In this document: piece by piece, positions 10,701-19,341 of the stretch | How the letters are laid out: each line of letters opens with the position of its first letter | Position numbering within the stretch: position 1 is the stretch's first letter | Source of the DNA: Thermoclostridium sp. | Lineage (GTDB): Bacteria; Bacillota; Clostridia; DSM-8532 | Reading direction: 5' to 3' | Length of the DNA: 48,171 bases | NCBI GenBank assembly: GCA_017995215.1 | Contig: JAGOJH010000012.1 | Coordinates: 1-48,171 of the forward strand | The notes under the pieces: model-generated | Databases searched by the model: none | Told to the model about the DNA's origin: nothing | What the model saw: the letters and a program-made list of their open reading frames with translations, nothing else | Translations under genes and position numbers: made by a program

Positions 10701-12502
10701 TGCATCATAATACGTTTATAGGCAGTATATTTTTTGGAAGTGTGCTGTCTAAAAACCCCGATTGCAGCAATATCAATATTTATAATAACATTGTCGGCAA
10801 TGGTGTTGCTTATCCCTATCAGTTCTCTCCCATGAAAGTAATGGATGGTGAAACTGCCTATCATTATGAATACCCTACATACGTTCAGGAGCCATCTGAT
10901 GAAACAGTTCGTTTTGACAGAAACCTGATATGGGCCAAAAGTGAAAATGATGTATCAGGCTATAGCTGGGGGATACCAAAGATGAGCTTGACCGACTGGC
11001 ACCATGCACTGTATGACTTAAGTGGTATACTGGCAAATCCCGGGCTTGATGCTCAGTATTCTCTTGCCGGAACCAGTGAGTTTTTTGGGAGTTATGGCAG
11101 AGATAATGAATTTGTTGAGCTGCTGAATGCTCAATCGCCACAAGTGCCCGGTATACCGACAGGGATGACTGCAAATGCAATATCAGACACTGCAATATCT
11201 CTTGGCTGGAGTGCTTCCAGCGGTGCAACGGGATACAAAATATACCGTGATAATATACTGATTGCATCACAAGCAGGATTAAGCTACAGTGATACAGATT
11301 TATCTCCGGCAACTCCATACAGTTACTCGGTTGCAGCATATAACAAAGCAGGCACAAGTGAAACATGTGCTTCAGTCAGTGCAACCACAAAACCAGGTTC
11401 TACTCCAACCACAAGCCCGAGCCCAACCCCGACACTAAGCCCAGGCCCAACCCCGACCACAAATCCGGAACCAACGCCCACAACTAAACCGGAAGCTATA
11501 CCAATAACAACCCCCAGCCAGACCCTGCCAACGACACAAGCTCCGACCCCGACCAGGGCACCGTCTCCAACGCCAACTGTAACACCCATTACTGATTCAA
11601 CGGGTGAAAGCATTAATTCCATTCCACCGGCAGAGGATCTGATTACAACAGATTACCCCGAAATGGTCAGGCTCTTAGAGCATTTATATAAAAACGCCGA
11701 TATTCGCGATAACCGTCTGAATCCTACATACGGCGCAATGATGAAAAGAGAACAGATTATAAACCTTACAACCGGTTATCAGGAGAACCTGCGAGGATTG
11801 GCTAAGCTTGCGTTCTATGATATCCGGGGAGATGAATGGTATGCTTCCCACATTCCATTATCGGTGTATCGCAAGTTTATAAAGGGTTTCCCGGACAGAA
11901 CATTTAAAGGGAGTAACCTGGTCACCCGCGCCGAAGTGCTGACCATGCTGGCCCGGTTTAACAGCTCGGAGGGCTTGATCAGGCAAAAAGCCGAGCAGGA
12001 TGTACAAACCTGGATCAGGTTTGCAGAGCAAATCGGGAATGACTGGTATACCCATTATGTGGTTGCAGCCAAAGACGGATTGGTTTATCCAGATTTATAT
12101 ACAAAACAGACCATCCTCCAGCCCATGACCCGCGGAGAGGTGATCTACGCACTGGCAAATTTCCTTTGGGGTGAAGATATCCGGGAAGGCGGAAAATACC
12201 ATAACATAGCTGTAGCCAATGAAACCCCGGCATTCAACGACACTATGAAAACCATTACGATTTCAAATCCCGATGCTGGAAATATTGGCCCCAAAAGCTA
12301 CAGCTGGTACAAACAACTGGTACTCGCTGCTGAGAATCCTAAAGCCGGTGTGCCCATGGATTTCTACCCGGCCATCATATGCCTGAAAAACAAAGGGATA
12401 CTACTTGGCAATAACGGAGACAGCAAGTGGCAAGACCCAATCACCCGGGCCGAGGTACTGGCACTGTTTGAGCGTTTGGCAAAAGTATGGGGTGAGGAAT
12501 GA
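7727..12502 (+). CDS. Large SLH-anchored surface protein with two beta-helix regions and FN3 domains
   Basis: 1591 residues, exported and cell-wall bound. Order: signal peptide (1-29); fibronectin type III (about 35-112); a DUF1565 motif YYVSPSGNDTSGNG (about 118) opening a right-handed parallel beta-helix rich in Asn ladders (to about 500); Ig/cadherin-like segments (about 555-735); a second DUF1565 motif APNGNDSNPGT (about 745) and second beta-helix (to about 1120); FN3 (about 1138-1222); a Pro/Thr/Ser linker (about 1223-1295); and SLH-like repeats to the end with TRAEVLTML, TRGEVIYAL and TRAEVLALF. Beta-helix proteins of this type usually bind or cleave polysaccharides (pectate lyase-like fold). 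No specific lyase active site is assignable by eye. TTGGAG precedes the ATG. It is monocistronic. Confidence 0.88.
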   Translation: MNKRVFRLISSLCICMMVLAYLPIKGFADASPSAPENLRLTQVSGAQADIAWDAPANPVSGYHVYRDGTRIGTTNKTAYSDSAAEPATTYTYTVTAYGTVPVESAHSSGLEVITGQEYYVSPSGNDTSGNGSFENPWKTINFGFNILEPGDKLILRSGVYGPETYPGYGDVGDGNGNKCMGIPLQKKGTATKPYVIENHTGERPVLDQGYQGTGFNTAWGTAYVTIRGLEIRNCMWWGVGQQGNKTAEGVIVENCYIHHIRVHRGNNGGSVRPDKWEGGIIRNNYFAFSRMLNNEGVEVMNNNACNIILYDADNLTIAYNYFSDAYNAVYFKRPSSKESPVGTFFHHNIIDGIECFYGVAGAGSRPQVNQYNYCNLYLNTGIEFKSYETIPQSGPLFVYNNIFHNGYIRFNQPKDISFYNNIFYKQTSNRFCPAIMEYNNMSGYSYKVGLTLWDYNNYYQQNYFSFNFDSSTEQRFNTLDDWKSAMQTKYNSTMESHSKAEDPLFIDAENPDVLKRSYALSEQSCAAGSGKDGQNMGVYPSGNTTGNDRLGPDWSLPDIDLPAAPVVSGITNGQTYTTDVSPTWADVKGTTSSAALSKNGESAVSYTKGTAITENGSYTLVVTATKTVNELTASTTVHFIISKPQTPVINEPNWPLKVLSWDINKAYPGVNYEYRLGIQGGKYPYSFKLVTAPAGMKIHQNTGLITWNPEAESENNSVSIEITDQNGNKITHTYTLDVTKSDFCFVAPNGNDSNPGTEGSPWATLEHAIKSATNSKYIYVKEGTYPVNMAIGNNDCGKLLAYPEHEATLVGRFSLRGTGDYIFQGFNLDTNSNRWFFSVDCGYLANLIVRKNDMFNIDDESMENPAFLFFWDSSKKPIQGEEHYKNIIVQENMFHDLRNPNFHGASATLYDVQDMIYEDNIAYDIDGCGVNDKDDGFRNTFRNNRFYACKYAISLANQYSQGSIDVSHNLVYDCDCAIRIGSQPGYLKDVYVHHNTFIGSIFFGSVLSKNPDCSNINIYNNIVGNGVAYPYQFSPMKVMDGETAYHYEYPTYVQEPSDETVRFDRNLIWAKSENDVSGYSWGIPKMSLTDWHHALYDLSGILANPGLDAQYSLAGTSEFFGSYGRDNEFVELLNAQSPQVPGIPTGMTANAISDTAISLGWSASSGATGYKIYRDNILIASQAGLSYSDTDLSPATPYSYSVAAYNKAGTSETCASVSATTKPGSTPTTSPSPTPTLSPGPTPTTNPEPTPTTKPEAIPITTPSQTLPTTQAPTPTRAPSPTPTVTPITDSTGESINSIPPAEDLITTDYPEMVRLLEHLYKNADIRDNRLNPTYGAMMKREQIINLTTGYQENLRGLAKLAFYDIRGDEWYASHIPLSVYRKFIKGFPDRTFKGSNLVTRAEVLTMLARFNSSEGLIRQKAEQDVQTWIRFAEQIGNDWYTHYVVAAKDGLVYPDLYTKQTILQPMTRGEVIYALANFLWGEDIREGGKYHNIAVANETPAFNDTMKTITISNPDAGNIGPKSYSWYKQLVLAAENPKAGVPMDFYPAIICLKNKGILLGNNGDSKWQDPITRAEVLALFERLAKVWGEE

Positions 12503-12646
12503 AACCGGGTGACTTTTCTCTTGTTTCACTGATATAACCTGAGAAGACCGTGAAAACATTTTCATAAACCATCATGTTAGGTCGCAAGTATCAGTGGTAA
12601 ATAATTTAATAGAGGTTAAGTATTCTATCCGTTACGGGGTGATTCA

Positions 12647-13000
12647 TTGAAAACAGTTCTTATTACTGATGATGCGCAGTTTATGAGGCTACACCTACGA
12701 CAGATATTGGAAAGAAGAGGTTTTCAGGTCGTTGCGGAAGCAGCGAACGGGCTTGAAGCCATTGTTAAGTACAGACTGGTTAAACCTGATATCGTTACAA
12801 TGGACATTACGATGCCCGATATGGATGGCATTGAAGCGATTAAGCAGTTGAAGAAGATCGACCCGCAAGTCAAAATCATTGTCATTTCTGCCATGGGCAA
12901 CACGGCCTACATCTTTGATGCCATTACAGCAGGTGCCTGCGGTTTTATTGTAAAACCCTTCAAAGAAGAAGATGTGATAAAAAACCTGAGCAAGATATAA
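12647..13000 (+). CDS. Stand-alone CheY-like response regulator
   Basis: 117 residues consisting only of a receiver domain. The acidic pair D8-D9, the phosphoacceptor D53 in MDITMPDMDG, a Ser in VISAMG (about 82) and the conserved Lys in VKPF (about 103) are present. There is no output domain, so it should act by protein-protein contact, as CheY or Spo0F do. The start is TTG at 12647 with GGGGTG upstream. No kinase gene is adjacent; the only histidine kinase in the window is 33 kb away, so a partnership with it is only a guess. A perfect hairpin overlaps the stop codon. Confidence 0.9.
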   Translation: MKTVLITDDAQFMRLHLRQILERRGFQVVAEAANGLEAIVKYRLVKPDIVTMDITMPDMDGIEAIKQLKKIDPQVKIIVISAMGNTAYIFDAITAGACGFIVKPFKEEDVIKNLSKI

Positions 13001-13020
13001 CGAAGCGAAAGCTTCGTTAT
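12997..13020 (+). terminator. Perfect hairpin overlapping the response-regulator stop codon
   Basis: ATAACGAAGC, loop GAAA, GCTTCGTTAT: a 10-bp stem that includes the TAA stop. It is followed by ATTATTG rather than a T run, so termination may be weak. A GNRA tetraloop stem could also act as an mRNA 3'-end stabiliser. Confidence 0.55.
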
Positions 13021-13116
13021 ATTATTGTGGTGTGTTCTGAACGTTATTCTGATCAAATACAACAATTCAACTCCACACGAAAGAGATACGAGTCTTTTTA
13101 TTTTCTAAGCACGAGA

Positions 13117-13171
13117 GTGCAAAAATCACTTGTCATGTGCATAAGTCACCATCATTGTGTGCAGAAGTCAC
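13117..13171. repeat. Three-unit array matching the one at 7550-7624
   Basis: Units start at 13117, 13137 and 13159 (spacing 20 and 22), ending CACAACATA exactly as the upstream array does. It lacks the first of the four units. Together the two arrays bracket the SLH protein and CheY-like genes as direct repeats. The rest of 13021-13500 contains a weak hairpin with a short T run (13276-13297) and no supported gene. Confidence 0.65.
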
Positions 13172-13500
13172 AACATAAAGAAAGTGCAGATAAGCTAAAT
13201 AATATTATTTCAAGTGTCAGAAAAGGCGGTTATCACCTGCGTGTCACAGAAAGGACGCAAAGGGAAAACGCACAGATCGGTACTAATCTGTTTTTCCAGC
13301 CGGGCGGATCCTCCAATATTCTATGGGGAAATACAAATTACAACCCGTTCAAAAGTGTCCGGCATGTATTGCATTAATTAACGAGTAGATCGTGTGAACT
13401 GTTTTATCTACCCCATCCCAGCGTTAGAAATACTCTGAATAAAATCAAAGTTGCGCAAAGCTTTTCTTTGTATTAAAATGGCAAAAGGGAGGCTGAAGCA

Positions 13501-15116
13501 ATGAAAAAATGGCTGAAGACATTACTGATCATCTTTGCAGTGCTGGGTATTCTAGCGGGTGGTCTTTACATATTGTATTGGAACCCGAAGGTTGATATCG
13601 CAATTTCAGACGAGGTTCAAACATTTCCCCTCACGACCGAACAGAAGTTGGAGGATTTTAACTACCTTTATGATACATTGAAATCGGGTTTTCCCTATTT
13701 TGAAGTGAAAAAAAGGCAGTTTGGTACAGACTGGCTTGCGCTGCATGACCAGTTTGAGGCTCAAATCAGGAAAACGGCTGACGACCTTGAATACTACAGA
13801 ACATTGGGCAATATTCTGAATCAGCTTCAAAATGGTCATACCAATATCATAGAACCAGGTTCCCATTATGAGGATTATGTTGAATTATACCATGGCTCCG
13901 GTCCATGGGAACAGGTTTTCAGCAATGCTGAAGTAATGGAGCGTTATCAATATTGGAAGGATGTTGTAACCGAAAGTACCGTTCATTTCATCCCCATCCT
14001 GTTCCGGTATGTTGAAGGAGTATACGTAGCGGATGACGGGTATGCAGGGGCAGAACTGCAGCAAACCGGAATACCGAAAGGTTCTGTTCTGGAATCCGTC
14101 GACGGTGTGGAGATCGACGAGTATATCCAAAGTTTGAAATCACAGCGTGTGCTGGCAATAGACAGAATCCGGAACAAGCCCATGCTGAAATGGTTTGCCA
14201 TCCGTGCAGAACAGGATGTCCAGCTTGACATCATCCTACCGGACAAAACGAAAACCAATATCAGGGTTTCTCCTGGTGAATATCAGCCCCTGACAAGCAA
14301 TGGTGAAAAACCGGAGCACCTTTATACCACCGAGTTTTTTGATGAACTGAACACAGCTTACCTGAAAATTCCGTCTTTTAGTTCTCCTTATGTGGAAAAA
14401 GACCAAAAGGGCATTCTGGACTTTCTACAACAATCAGCCCAATGTGATGCATCATCATTGATATCCGGGGGAATGGGGGAGGAAGCACCAACTATTGGAT
14501 GAACAACCTTGTACCACCTTTAACCTCTAAAAAACTGAAAACAGAAGAGTATTTACTATTTCGCAATTCGGAATACCTGAAGCCCTTCATGAAGCGCAAG
14601 ATGTTTGTTGGCATTCATGCATTAAAGCCCCTTGAACAGTTCCCTCATGTTCAGGAGCAGCCTGTGTACTTTGAAAACAACGAAGGTGTTTTTAAGAGTA
14701 TTACTAGCGAGGTGTCCCCTGCCAATACAGTGCCTTTCTCAGGAAAGATTTATCTGTTGGTGGATAAATACGTTTTTTCATCTGCAGAAGCCTTTGCAGT
14801 CTTTGCTAAATCTACGGGTTGGGCAACACTTGTGGGGACAGACACGGGTGGAGACGGTATCGGATTTGATCCCGTTGTTGCAGTGCTTCCCCATAGCGGT
14901 CTTGTGATGCGATTTCCCAGTGAAATGGGTGTGACAGCAGACGGTAAGCCCAATGAGGAATCCGCGACAACACCGGATATTTATGTGGAGCAAACCTATG
15001 CAGACTATTTGATTAAGGTGGAGCAGCTGAACAACGGAGAAGATATCAATATACTCGAAAACAGGCTGAAACATGACACCATCCTGCGCACGGTTCTGGA
15101 GCAGATTTCTCAATGA
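13501..15116 (+). pseudogene. S41 family peptidase gene split by a one-base frameshift
   Basis: The N-terminal part (13501 to about 14450) has a membrane anchor (residues 5-27) and a PDZ-like region. Its frame ends at 14500-14502. The correct downstream frame is visible: from about 14451 one reads IIIDIRGNGGGSTNYW, the conserved S41 core, continuing in frame through KYVFSSAEAF (catalytic Ser) and GTDTGGDGIGF to the stop at 15116. Total length of 1616 bases is one short of 539 codons, so a single-base loss near GATGCATCATC (about 14447) explains the break. An intact product would be about 538 residues, a membrane-bound extracellular serine peptidase of the C-terminal-processing type. Both halves look otherwise intact, so a sequencing error or a recent mutation are both possible. 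Confidence 0.85.
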
Positions 15117-15283
15117 ACACAGCAAATTGACAGGCCGTTCCCAATGGGATTGAATCTCTTTTTCATTACAAAAATATGAACGGAGTGTAAAAAATAAAGA
15201 TTTGCTGGAAATCGAATTAATTTGTGTATATAATGTACATATTGCGTTTTATGCAGAAAACCATACGATGGAGGATGGAGACC

Positions 15284-16285
15284 TTGGAAAATAAAACAAA
15301 GAAAAAGATGCCGACAGATATTAAAGTTTTTATCATTGTCTGTTCGGTGATAGCCATCATTTTAGTTGCTGCGGTGGTGTACCTGATCAAGCCGAAGGAT
15401 ATAGCACATGTTCAAAACGGTAAGGTATCAGCCGACGAATTCAAGTATTATTACTCTCAAAACCTTCAGACATTTGCGCAGTATATGCAATCTTCCGAAG
15501 ATCAGGAGTCTGTTCTGAACTATGTAAAGCAGCTGGCACTTTCTCAGGCCATTGAAGTGGAATATCTGCTGCAGGAAGCTCAAAAGGCCGGTTTTAAGGC
15601 AGACCAGAAGGAAATGGAAGACAGTTGGGCAACCATGCAGCAAAACGTCACCAATGCTGCTACATCCTATGAGATGGATGTCGAAGCTTTTTGTGAGCAA
15701 TCCTTTGGGATGGGCTTGAACAAAATGAAACCCATCTATATGGATTCATTTAAAGCCCAGAAATACAGAGAGGCGAAAATTACCGAAGTAGCTGTTGATG
15801 AGACCAAGCTGGCTGCATTTTACGAGGAAAATAAAGATTCCTTTGATTTTAACTCTGTCAGGCATATTCTTATCACTTGCGCTGAGGATGCCGAGGAAGC
15901 AGTTCTTCAGGAAAAGCAAAAGGCAGCTCAGGACATTCTGGACAGGGTGAACAATGGGGAAGACTTTGCCGCGCTTGCACTGGAATTCAGCGAGGATGAT
16001 GGTTCAAAGGAAAACGGCGGAGCGTATGATGTGTTTCAGTCCACCAACTTTGTTCCTGAGTTCAAGGAATGGACTTTTGCCAGCGAGCCCGGGGATACAG
16101 GCATCGTAAAATCTACTTATGGGTTCCATGTCATGAAGCTTGATGCTGTCAATAACACCCTGGAATCCAACAAGGAAAAAATCACCCAGGCCTGGAAGGC
16201 CAATGAATACCAAAGTAAAATGGATGCGGCCTTAAACGATGGATCCATTAAGGTCGAAATTCTGGAAGGCTTCAGTGATTTCTAA
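15284..16285 (+). CDS. PrsA-like peptidyl-prolyl isomerase / foldase
   Basis: Extracytoplasmic foldase that helps secreted proteins fold. An N-terminal transmembrane segment (about 14-37) replaces the lipobox Cys of classical PrsA. A SurA-like helical region follows (about 45-180), then a parvulin rotamase domain (about 190-290) with HILITCAED, GEDFAALALEFSED, GGAYDVF and YGFHVMKL. The chosen start is TTG at 15284, because GGAGG lies 9 bases before it. An ATG at 15275 abuts that box. A TATAAT at 15229-15234 argues against any start near 15224. A strong terminator follows. Its natural clients would include exported proteins such as the SLH protein, which is an inference. Confidence 0.85.
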   Translation: MENKTKKKMPTDIKVFIIVCSVIAIILVAAVVYLIKPKDIAHVQNGKVSADEFKYYYSQNLQTFAQYMQSSEDQESVLNYVKQLALSQAIEVEYLLQEAQKAGFKADQKEMEDSWATMQQNVTNAATSYEMDVEAFCEQSFGMGLNKMKPIYMDSFKAQKYREAKITEVAVDETKLAAFYEENKDSFDFNSVRHILITCAEDAEEAVLQEKQKAAQDILDRVNNGEDFAALALEFSEDDGSKENGGAYDVFQSTNFVPEFKEWTFASEPGDTGIVKSTYGFHVMKLDAVNNTLESNKEKITQAWKANEYQSKMDAALNDGSIKVEILEGFSDF

Positions 16286-16298
16286 GAAACATCAATAT

Positions 16299-16328
16299 GA
16301 AAGAGTCGGGGTTTCCCGGCTCTTTTTG
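16299..16328 (+). terminator. Rho-independent terminator after the foldase gene
   Basis: AAAGAGTCGGG, loop GTTT, CCCGGCTCTTT with a T run: about ten pairs, 13 bases after the stop codon. Confidence 0.85.
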
Positions 16329-16381
16329 TATGTAGATATTCGTTTTCTTCATGAACCATGAGCATAGCTATATTCCTAATC

Positions 16382-16397
16382 TGACATACTGTTGTCA
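16382..16397. promoter_or_regulatory. Palindromic operator candidate (TGACA-N6-TGTCA), copy A
   Basis: TGACATACTGTTGTCA lies upstream of the DUF3788 gene, with TATAGT 11 bases after it (16409-16414). The near-identical TGACATACTACTGTCA at 32571-32586 sits at the same distance from its own -10-like box. The 22-23 base gap between the left arm and the -10 is too long for a normal -35, which suggests an activator site. Confidence 0.55.
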
Positions 16398-16544
16398 CAG
16401 ATTTGCAATATAGTATACATGGTATCACTGCGTTCACTCAATCGATACTCATCGAAATCAGTTTTGCAGTGAAAACATTATCATGATATCCTGTAAATAT
16501 GTTCTATGGACCTGACAAAATGATAACGAAAGGTGTGTTTCAGT

Positions 16545-16991
16545 ATGGAATGGCATGAACTGTTCCCCCAAGAACGTCAACCAACCATGGAGAATATCGC
16601 AGCGTATATCGGTGGGGAATCAAGCCTGCTTTGGCAATCCCTGATCGACTATATGCAGAAGGCGTACCAGTTAAAGCCCAAGATGACCTACAGTGTCTGT
16701 TCAGGAAAGCCGGGCTGGAACATCAAGCTTCAAAAAAGCGGGCAGTCCTTAGGGACCTTATATCCTGAAAAAAATGCTTTTTCGGTTCTGGTGGTGTTCA
16801 GCTATAAGCTCGACCCCATCATGGAAGCGATTCTTCCGATGCTTAGCCCTGAAATGGCCGACTTGTACCGCAACGCCGGAGATTACATGAAGATTGGAAA
16901 GTGGCTTATGTTCCAGATCAATAATGCAACCACCGTGGAAGATTATAAGAAGATGATGGCAGTAAAACTGCCACCAAAATCTGCTTCATAA
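16545..16991 (+). CDS. DUF3788 family protein
   Basis: 148-residue cytosolic protein with the layout of the DUF3788 family: WHELFPQERQPT near the start, then YSVCSGKPGWNIKLQKSGQS and LGTLYPEKNAFSVLVVF. Function is unknown; members often sit near WYL-type regulators. The ATG at 16545 is chosen over a GTG at 16533 because the only purine-rich box (GAAAGG) ends about 11 bases before the ATG. It is a single-gene unit with an operator-like palindrome upstream, convergent with the tRNA synthetase gene. Confidence 0.75.
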   Translation: MEWHELFPQERQPTMENIAAYIGGESSLLWQSLIDYMQKAYQLKPKMTYSVCSGKPGWNIKLQKSGQSLGTLYPEKNAFSVLVVFSYKLDPIMEAILPMLSPEMADLYRNAGDYMKIGKWLMFQINNATTVEDYKKMMAVKLPPKSAS

Positions 16992-17002
16992 CCCAGGTGA
17001 AT

Positions 17003-18634
17003 TTAAAGTTTTTGCTTTAAGCGCTCTTCCTCCTGTTGCACCACCTTTTTGTCAATCCGCTCAAAGAGGATTTCGACAGGCTTTATTTCAAGTCCGGCTT
17101 CAACCTTTACAACCTCCCAGGATGGTTTACCCATGCTCAGGAAGCTCCTTACCCTGGCCGATGAAAAAGGCAGGAAAGGCTCCAGCAGATTGGAGAGGTT
17201 TGCAATGATCTGAACACAGGTATTCATCGTTTCGTTGCACCTGTCCGGGCTGCTTTTCACTGTAATCCAGGGCTGCTCATCATCAAAAAATTTGTTTGCC
17301 GATCGAATATACGCAAAAATTTCCTCCAGAGCCTCCTTGAAGTTCCCAAGCTCAATAGCGCTGCCTGCGTTGGCATATAACGTGTTTAAACTATTCAGAA
17401 CAGTCGGGGTGTTTTTTGCCTGGGGAACCTGGTTGTTCTGGTATTTCTGGATGAACACCAGGCTGCGGTTCACAAAGTTTCCGTACGCCCCCAGTAACTC
17501 GCCATTATGGGTGTTGATGAATTCACGCCAGGTAAAATCCGTGTCCCGTTTTTCGGGCCCGTTGCCAATCATAAAATAGCGGATTGAATCAGGATGGTAG
17601 CGTTCCAGAATATCCTTCACCCAGATGGCCCAGTTTGCGCTGGTGGAAATTTTTCTTCCTTCCAGGGTCATATATTCGCTTGAAATAATGTCATCAGGAA
17701 GCCTGAAAGGGGTGTCAGTCCGACCAAGCAACAAAGAGGGCAGAATGATTGTGTGAAAAGGGATATTGTCCTTTCCGTGCACATAGTACTGTCGGGAGCT
17801 GTTCCAAAAGCTTGAAAAGTCCTGTTTGTTTTCAGCACACAGCATATCGCAGCAGGACAGATACCCCAGCACATTTTCAGCCCAGATATATATCTTTTTA
17901 CCTTCATAACCCTCCGCCGGTACATCGATTCCCCATTCCAGATCACGTGTCAGGCTTCTGTCTCGCAAGCCTTCGCGGATATATCGTGCGGACATTTCAC
18001 AGGCATTCTTTCTCCAACCTGCATGGCTTGAGACATATGCTTCAAGGTCATCTTTCATGCGTGTAACAGCCAGATAAAGGTGTTTGGTCGGACGCAACTG
18101 CGGGGAGTTGCCGCAGATGCTGCAATGGGCCTGAAGCAGGGCTTCAGGCTCCAGTACGCTGCCGCAGGCTTCGCACTGGTCTCCGCGCGCTTTTTCACCG
18201 CAATGGGGGCAAATACCGTTCACAAACCTGTCCGGAAGAAATTTCTCACAGATTCCGCAGTAAGTCTGCAAGGTTTCCTTTTCATACACATACCCGCCCT
18301 TGTAGAGCTTGCGGTGAAAATCCATCACAAAGCTTTTATGCTCTTCACTCGAGGTTTTTCCGTAGAGATCATAGGTAAAACCAAGCCTGGTGAAGCAATC
18401 CATAAACTCATCATGATAAAGGTCGCTAATCTGTGCTGCAGTTTTATTTTCCTGGCTTGCGCGAATGGCGACCGGGGTGCCATGACAGTCGCTGCCTGAA
18501 ACATAGCAGACTGTATCACCCTTTGCCCTGAAATATCTGGCCAGAACATCTCCTGGCAATAATGCGGCAATATGGCCGATATGCAAAGAACCGTTTGCAT
18601 AAGGCCAGGCCCCTCCAATAATTATATTCATCAT
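17003..18634 (-). CDS. metG: Methionyl-tRNA synthetase (short form)
   Basis: Charges tRNA-Met with methionine in the cytosol. The HIGH motif is intact (residues 18-21, LHIGHIA). Four CxxC pairs of the zinc knuckles occur at about 126-175. The KMSKS loop reads KISTS (near 327). The C-terminal anticodon-binding helical domain is present (to about 535). It ends at 543 residues, lacking the C-terminal tRNA-binding (Trbp111-like) domain found in the roughly 650-residue enzyme of many Firmicutes. It may be the sole or a second MetRS; this cannot be told here. Expression should be controlled by the Met T-box immediately upstream. Confidence 0.93.
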   Translation of the reverse strand: MMNIIIGGAWPYANGSLHIGHIAALLPGDVLARYFRAKGDTVCYVSGSDCHGTPVAIRASQENKTAAQISDLYHDEFMDCFTRLGFTYDLYGKTSSEEHKSFVMDFHRKLYKGGYVYEKETLQTYCGICEKFLPDRFVNGICPHCGEKARGDQCEACGSVLEPEALLQAHCSICGNSPQLRPTKHLYLAVTRMKDDLEAYVSSHAGWRKNACEMSARYIREGLRDRSLTRDLEWGIDVPAEGYEGKKIYIWAENVLGYLSCCDMLCAENKQDFSSFWNSSRQYYVHGKDNIPFHTIILPSLLLGRTDTPFRLPDDIISSEYMTLEGRKISTSANWAIWVKDILERYHPDSIRYFMIGNGPEKRDTDFTWREFINTHNGELLGAYGNFVNRSLVFIQKYQNNQVPQAKNTPTVLNSLNTLYANAGSAIELGNFKEALEEIFAYIRSANKFFDDEQPWITVKSSPDRCNETMNTCVQIIANLSNLLEPFLPFSSARVRSFLSMGKPSWEVVKVEAGLEIKPVEILFERIDKKVVQQEEERLKQKL

Positions 18635-18671
18635 TCACACCTCATTTCCTATAATCAAAATGATTTATCGA

Positions 18672-18987
18672 CATCAAAAAAGCTCTCACCTCCAGGAATA
18701 TCCTGGGGACGAGAGCCACAGCTTCGTGTTACCACCCCGGTTTGCAGGTGCTTCACAGCACCAGCCTCAGCAAGAACGAATGCAGGGAAAAACCGGCATT
18801 TTATTCTCCGGCACAATATCGGGTGCACCCGTCACAGCCTGAACCACAATGGGCCTCGGTGTGAAAGCTCCAGGACCATGTTCGGCTATCTGTTCCCTGC
18901 TCCTTTTCAGCAACCGGAGCTCTCTGTAAGGGGGCATAACAGCGTACTCTTCCCTTCATCACTTTAATATGATGTTTCAAAAAACTT
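18672..18987 (-). promoter_or_regulatory. T-box leader with Met (AUG) specifier
   Basis: On the minus strand an AGAGA-type motif occurs in stem I. A GAACATGG loop carries AUG (18877-18879 on the plus strand) as the specifier. The T-box core GGGTGGTAAC lies at about 18727-18737, and a terminator stem GCTCTC/GAGAGC with a T run at about 18675-18716. The design is a classic uncharged-tRNA-Met sensor: binding of uncharged tRNA stabilises the antiterminator and turns on the synthetase gene. Confidence 0.92.
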
Positions 18988-18993
18988 AAATTT

Positions 18994-19022
18994 ATCATAA
19001 TATAGATTTTATCAACAGTCAA
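18994..19022 (-). promoter_or_regulatory. Sigma-A promoter of the T-box/metG unit
   Basis: Reading the minus strand, TTGACT (19022-19017), a 17-base spacer and TATGAT (18999-18994) give a near-consensus promoter, placing the transcript start near 18987. Confidence 0.8.
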
Positions 19023-19060
19023 GAGGCTGTATCGCGGGTTTATACAGAACAAATTAGCTC

Positions 19061-19089
19061 TTTCCATCGCGCTGGATCTACGGTATAAT
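19061..19089 (+). promoter_or_regulatory. Possible promoter for the 19.3-20.1 kb transcript
   Basis: TTTCCA, 17 bases, then TATAAT (19084-19089). The -35 is weak and the -10 perfect. It is the only promoter-like pair seen upstream of the structured leader. Between here and 19341 no gene is visible. Confidence 0.35.
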
Positions 19090-19341
19090 TTGTTTAAATG
19101 AAATAAAGTGAGGAAACCCAATGCCGGTATACGCTTAACTGAGTGAAACTGAATAAACGCTTACACATGAATGAAAACCCAGGAATTCAAAATTCCTTTA
19201 TTAATGCTTCCCTTAAAATGGATTAGCCGCTTGGAGCCAGAGCTTATGGTCTGATATTCGTACAGGTTCATCCGTGAGTTGGGGGGGTGTTTGTGTTAAG
19301 CGACTCAAGTTAAGAATAGCGGTATTTTTCCTTGCTCCATG

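Noticed and set aside
13226-13270. GAAAGGACGCAAAG word resembling a c-di-GMP-I riboswitch
   Set aside because: The remaining conserved parts (CAAACC strand, tetraloop receptor helix, closing stem) are missing.
13027-13377. 116-codon open frame after the CheY-like gene
   Set aside because: It runs through the repeat array, has no ribosome binding site and a low-complexity, unfamily-like product.
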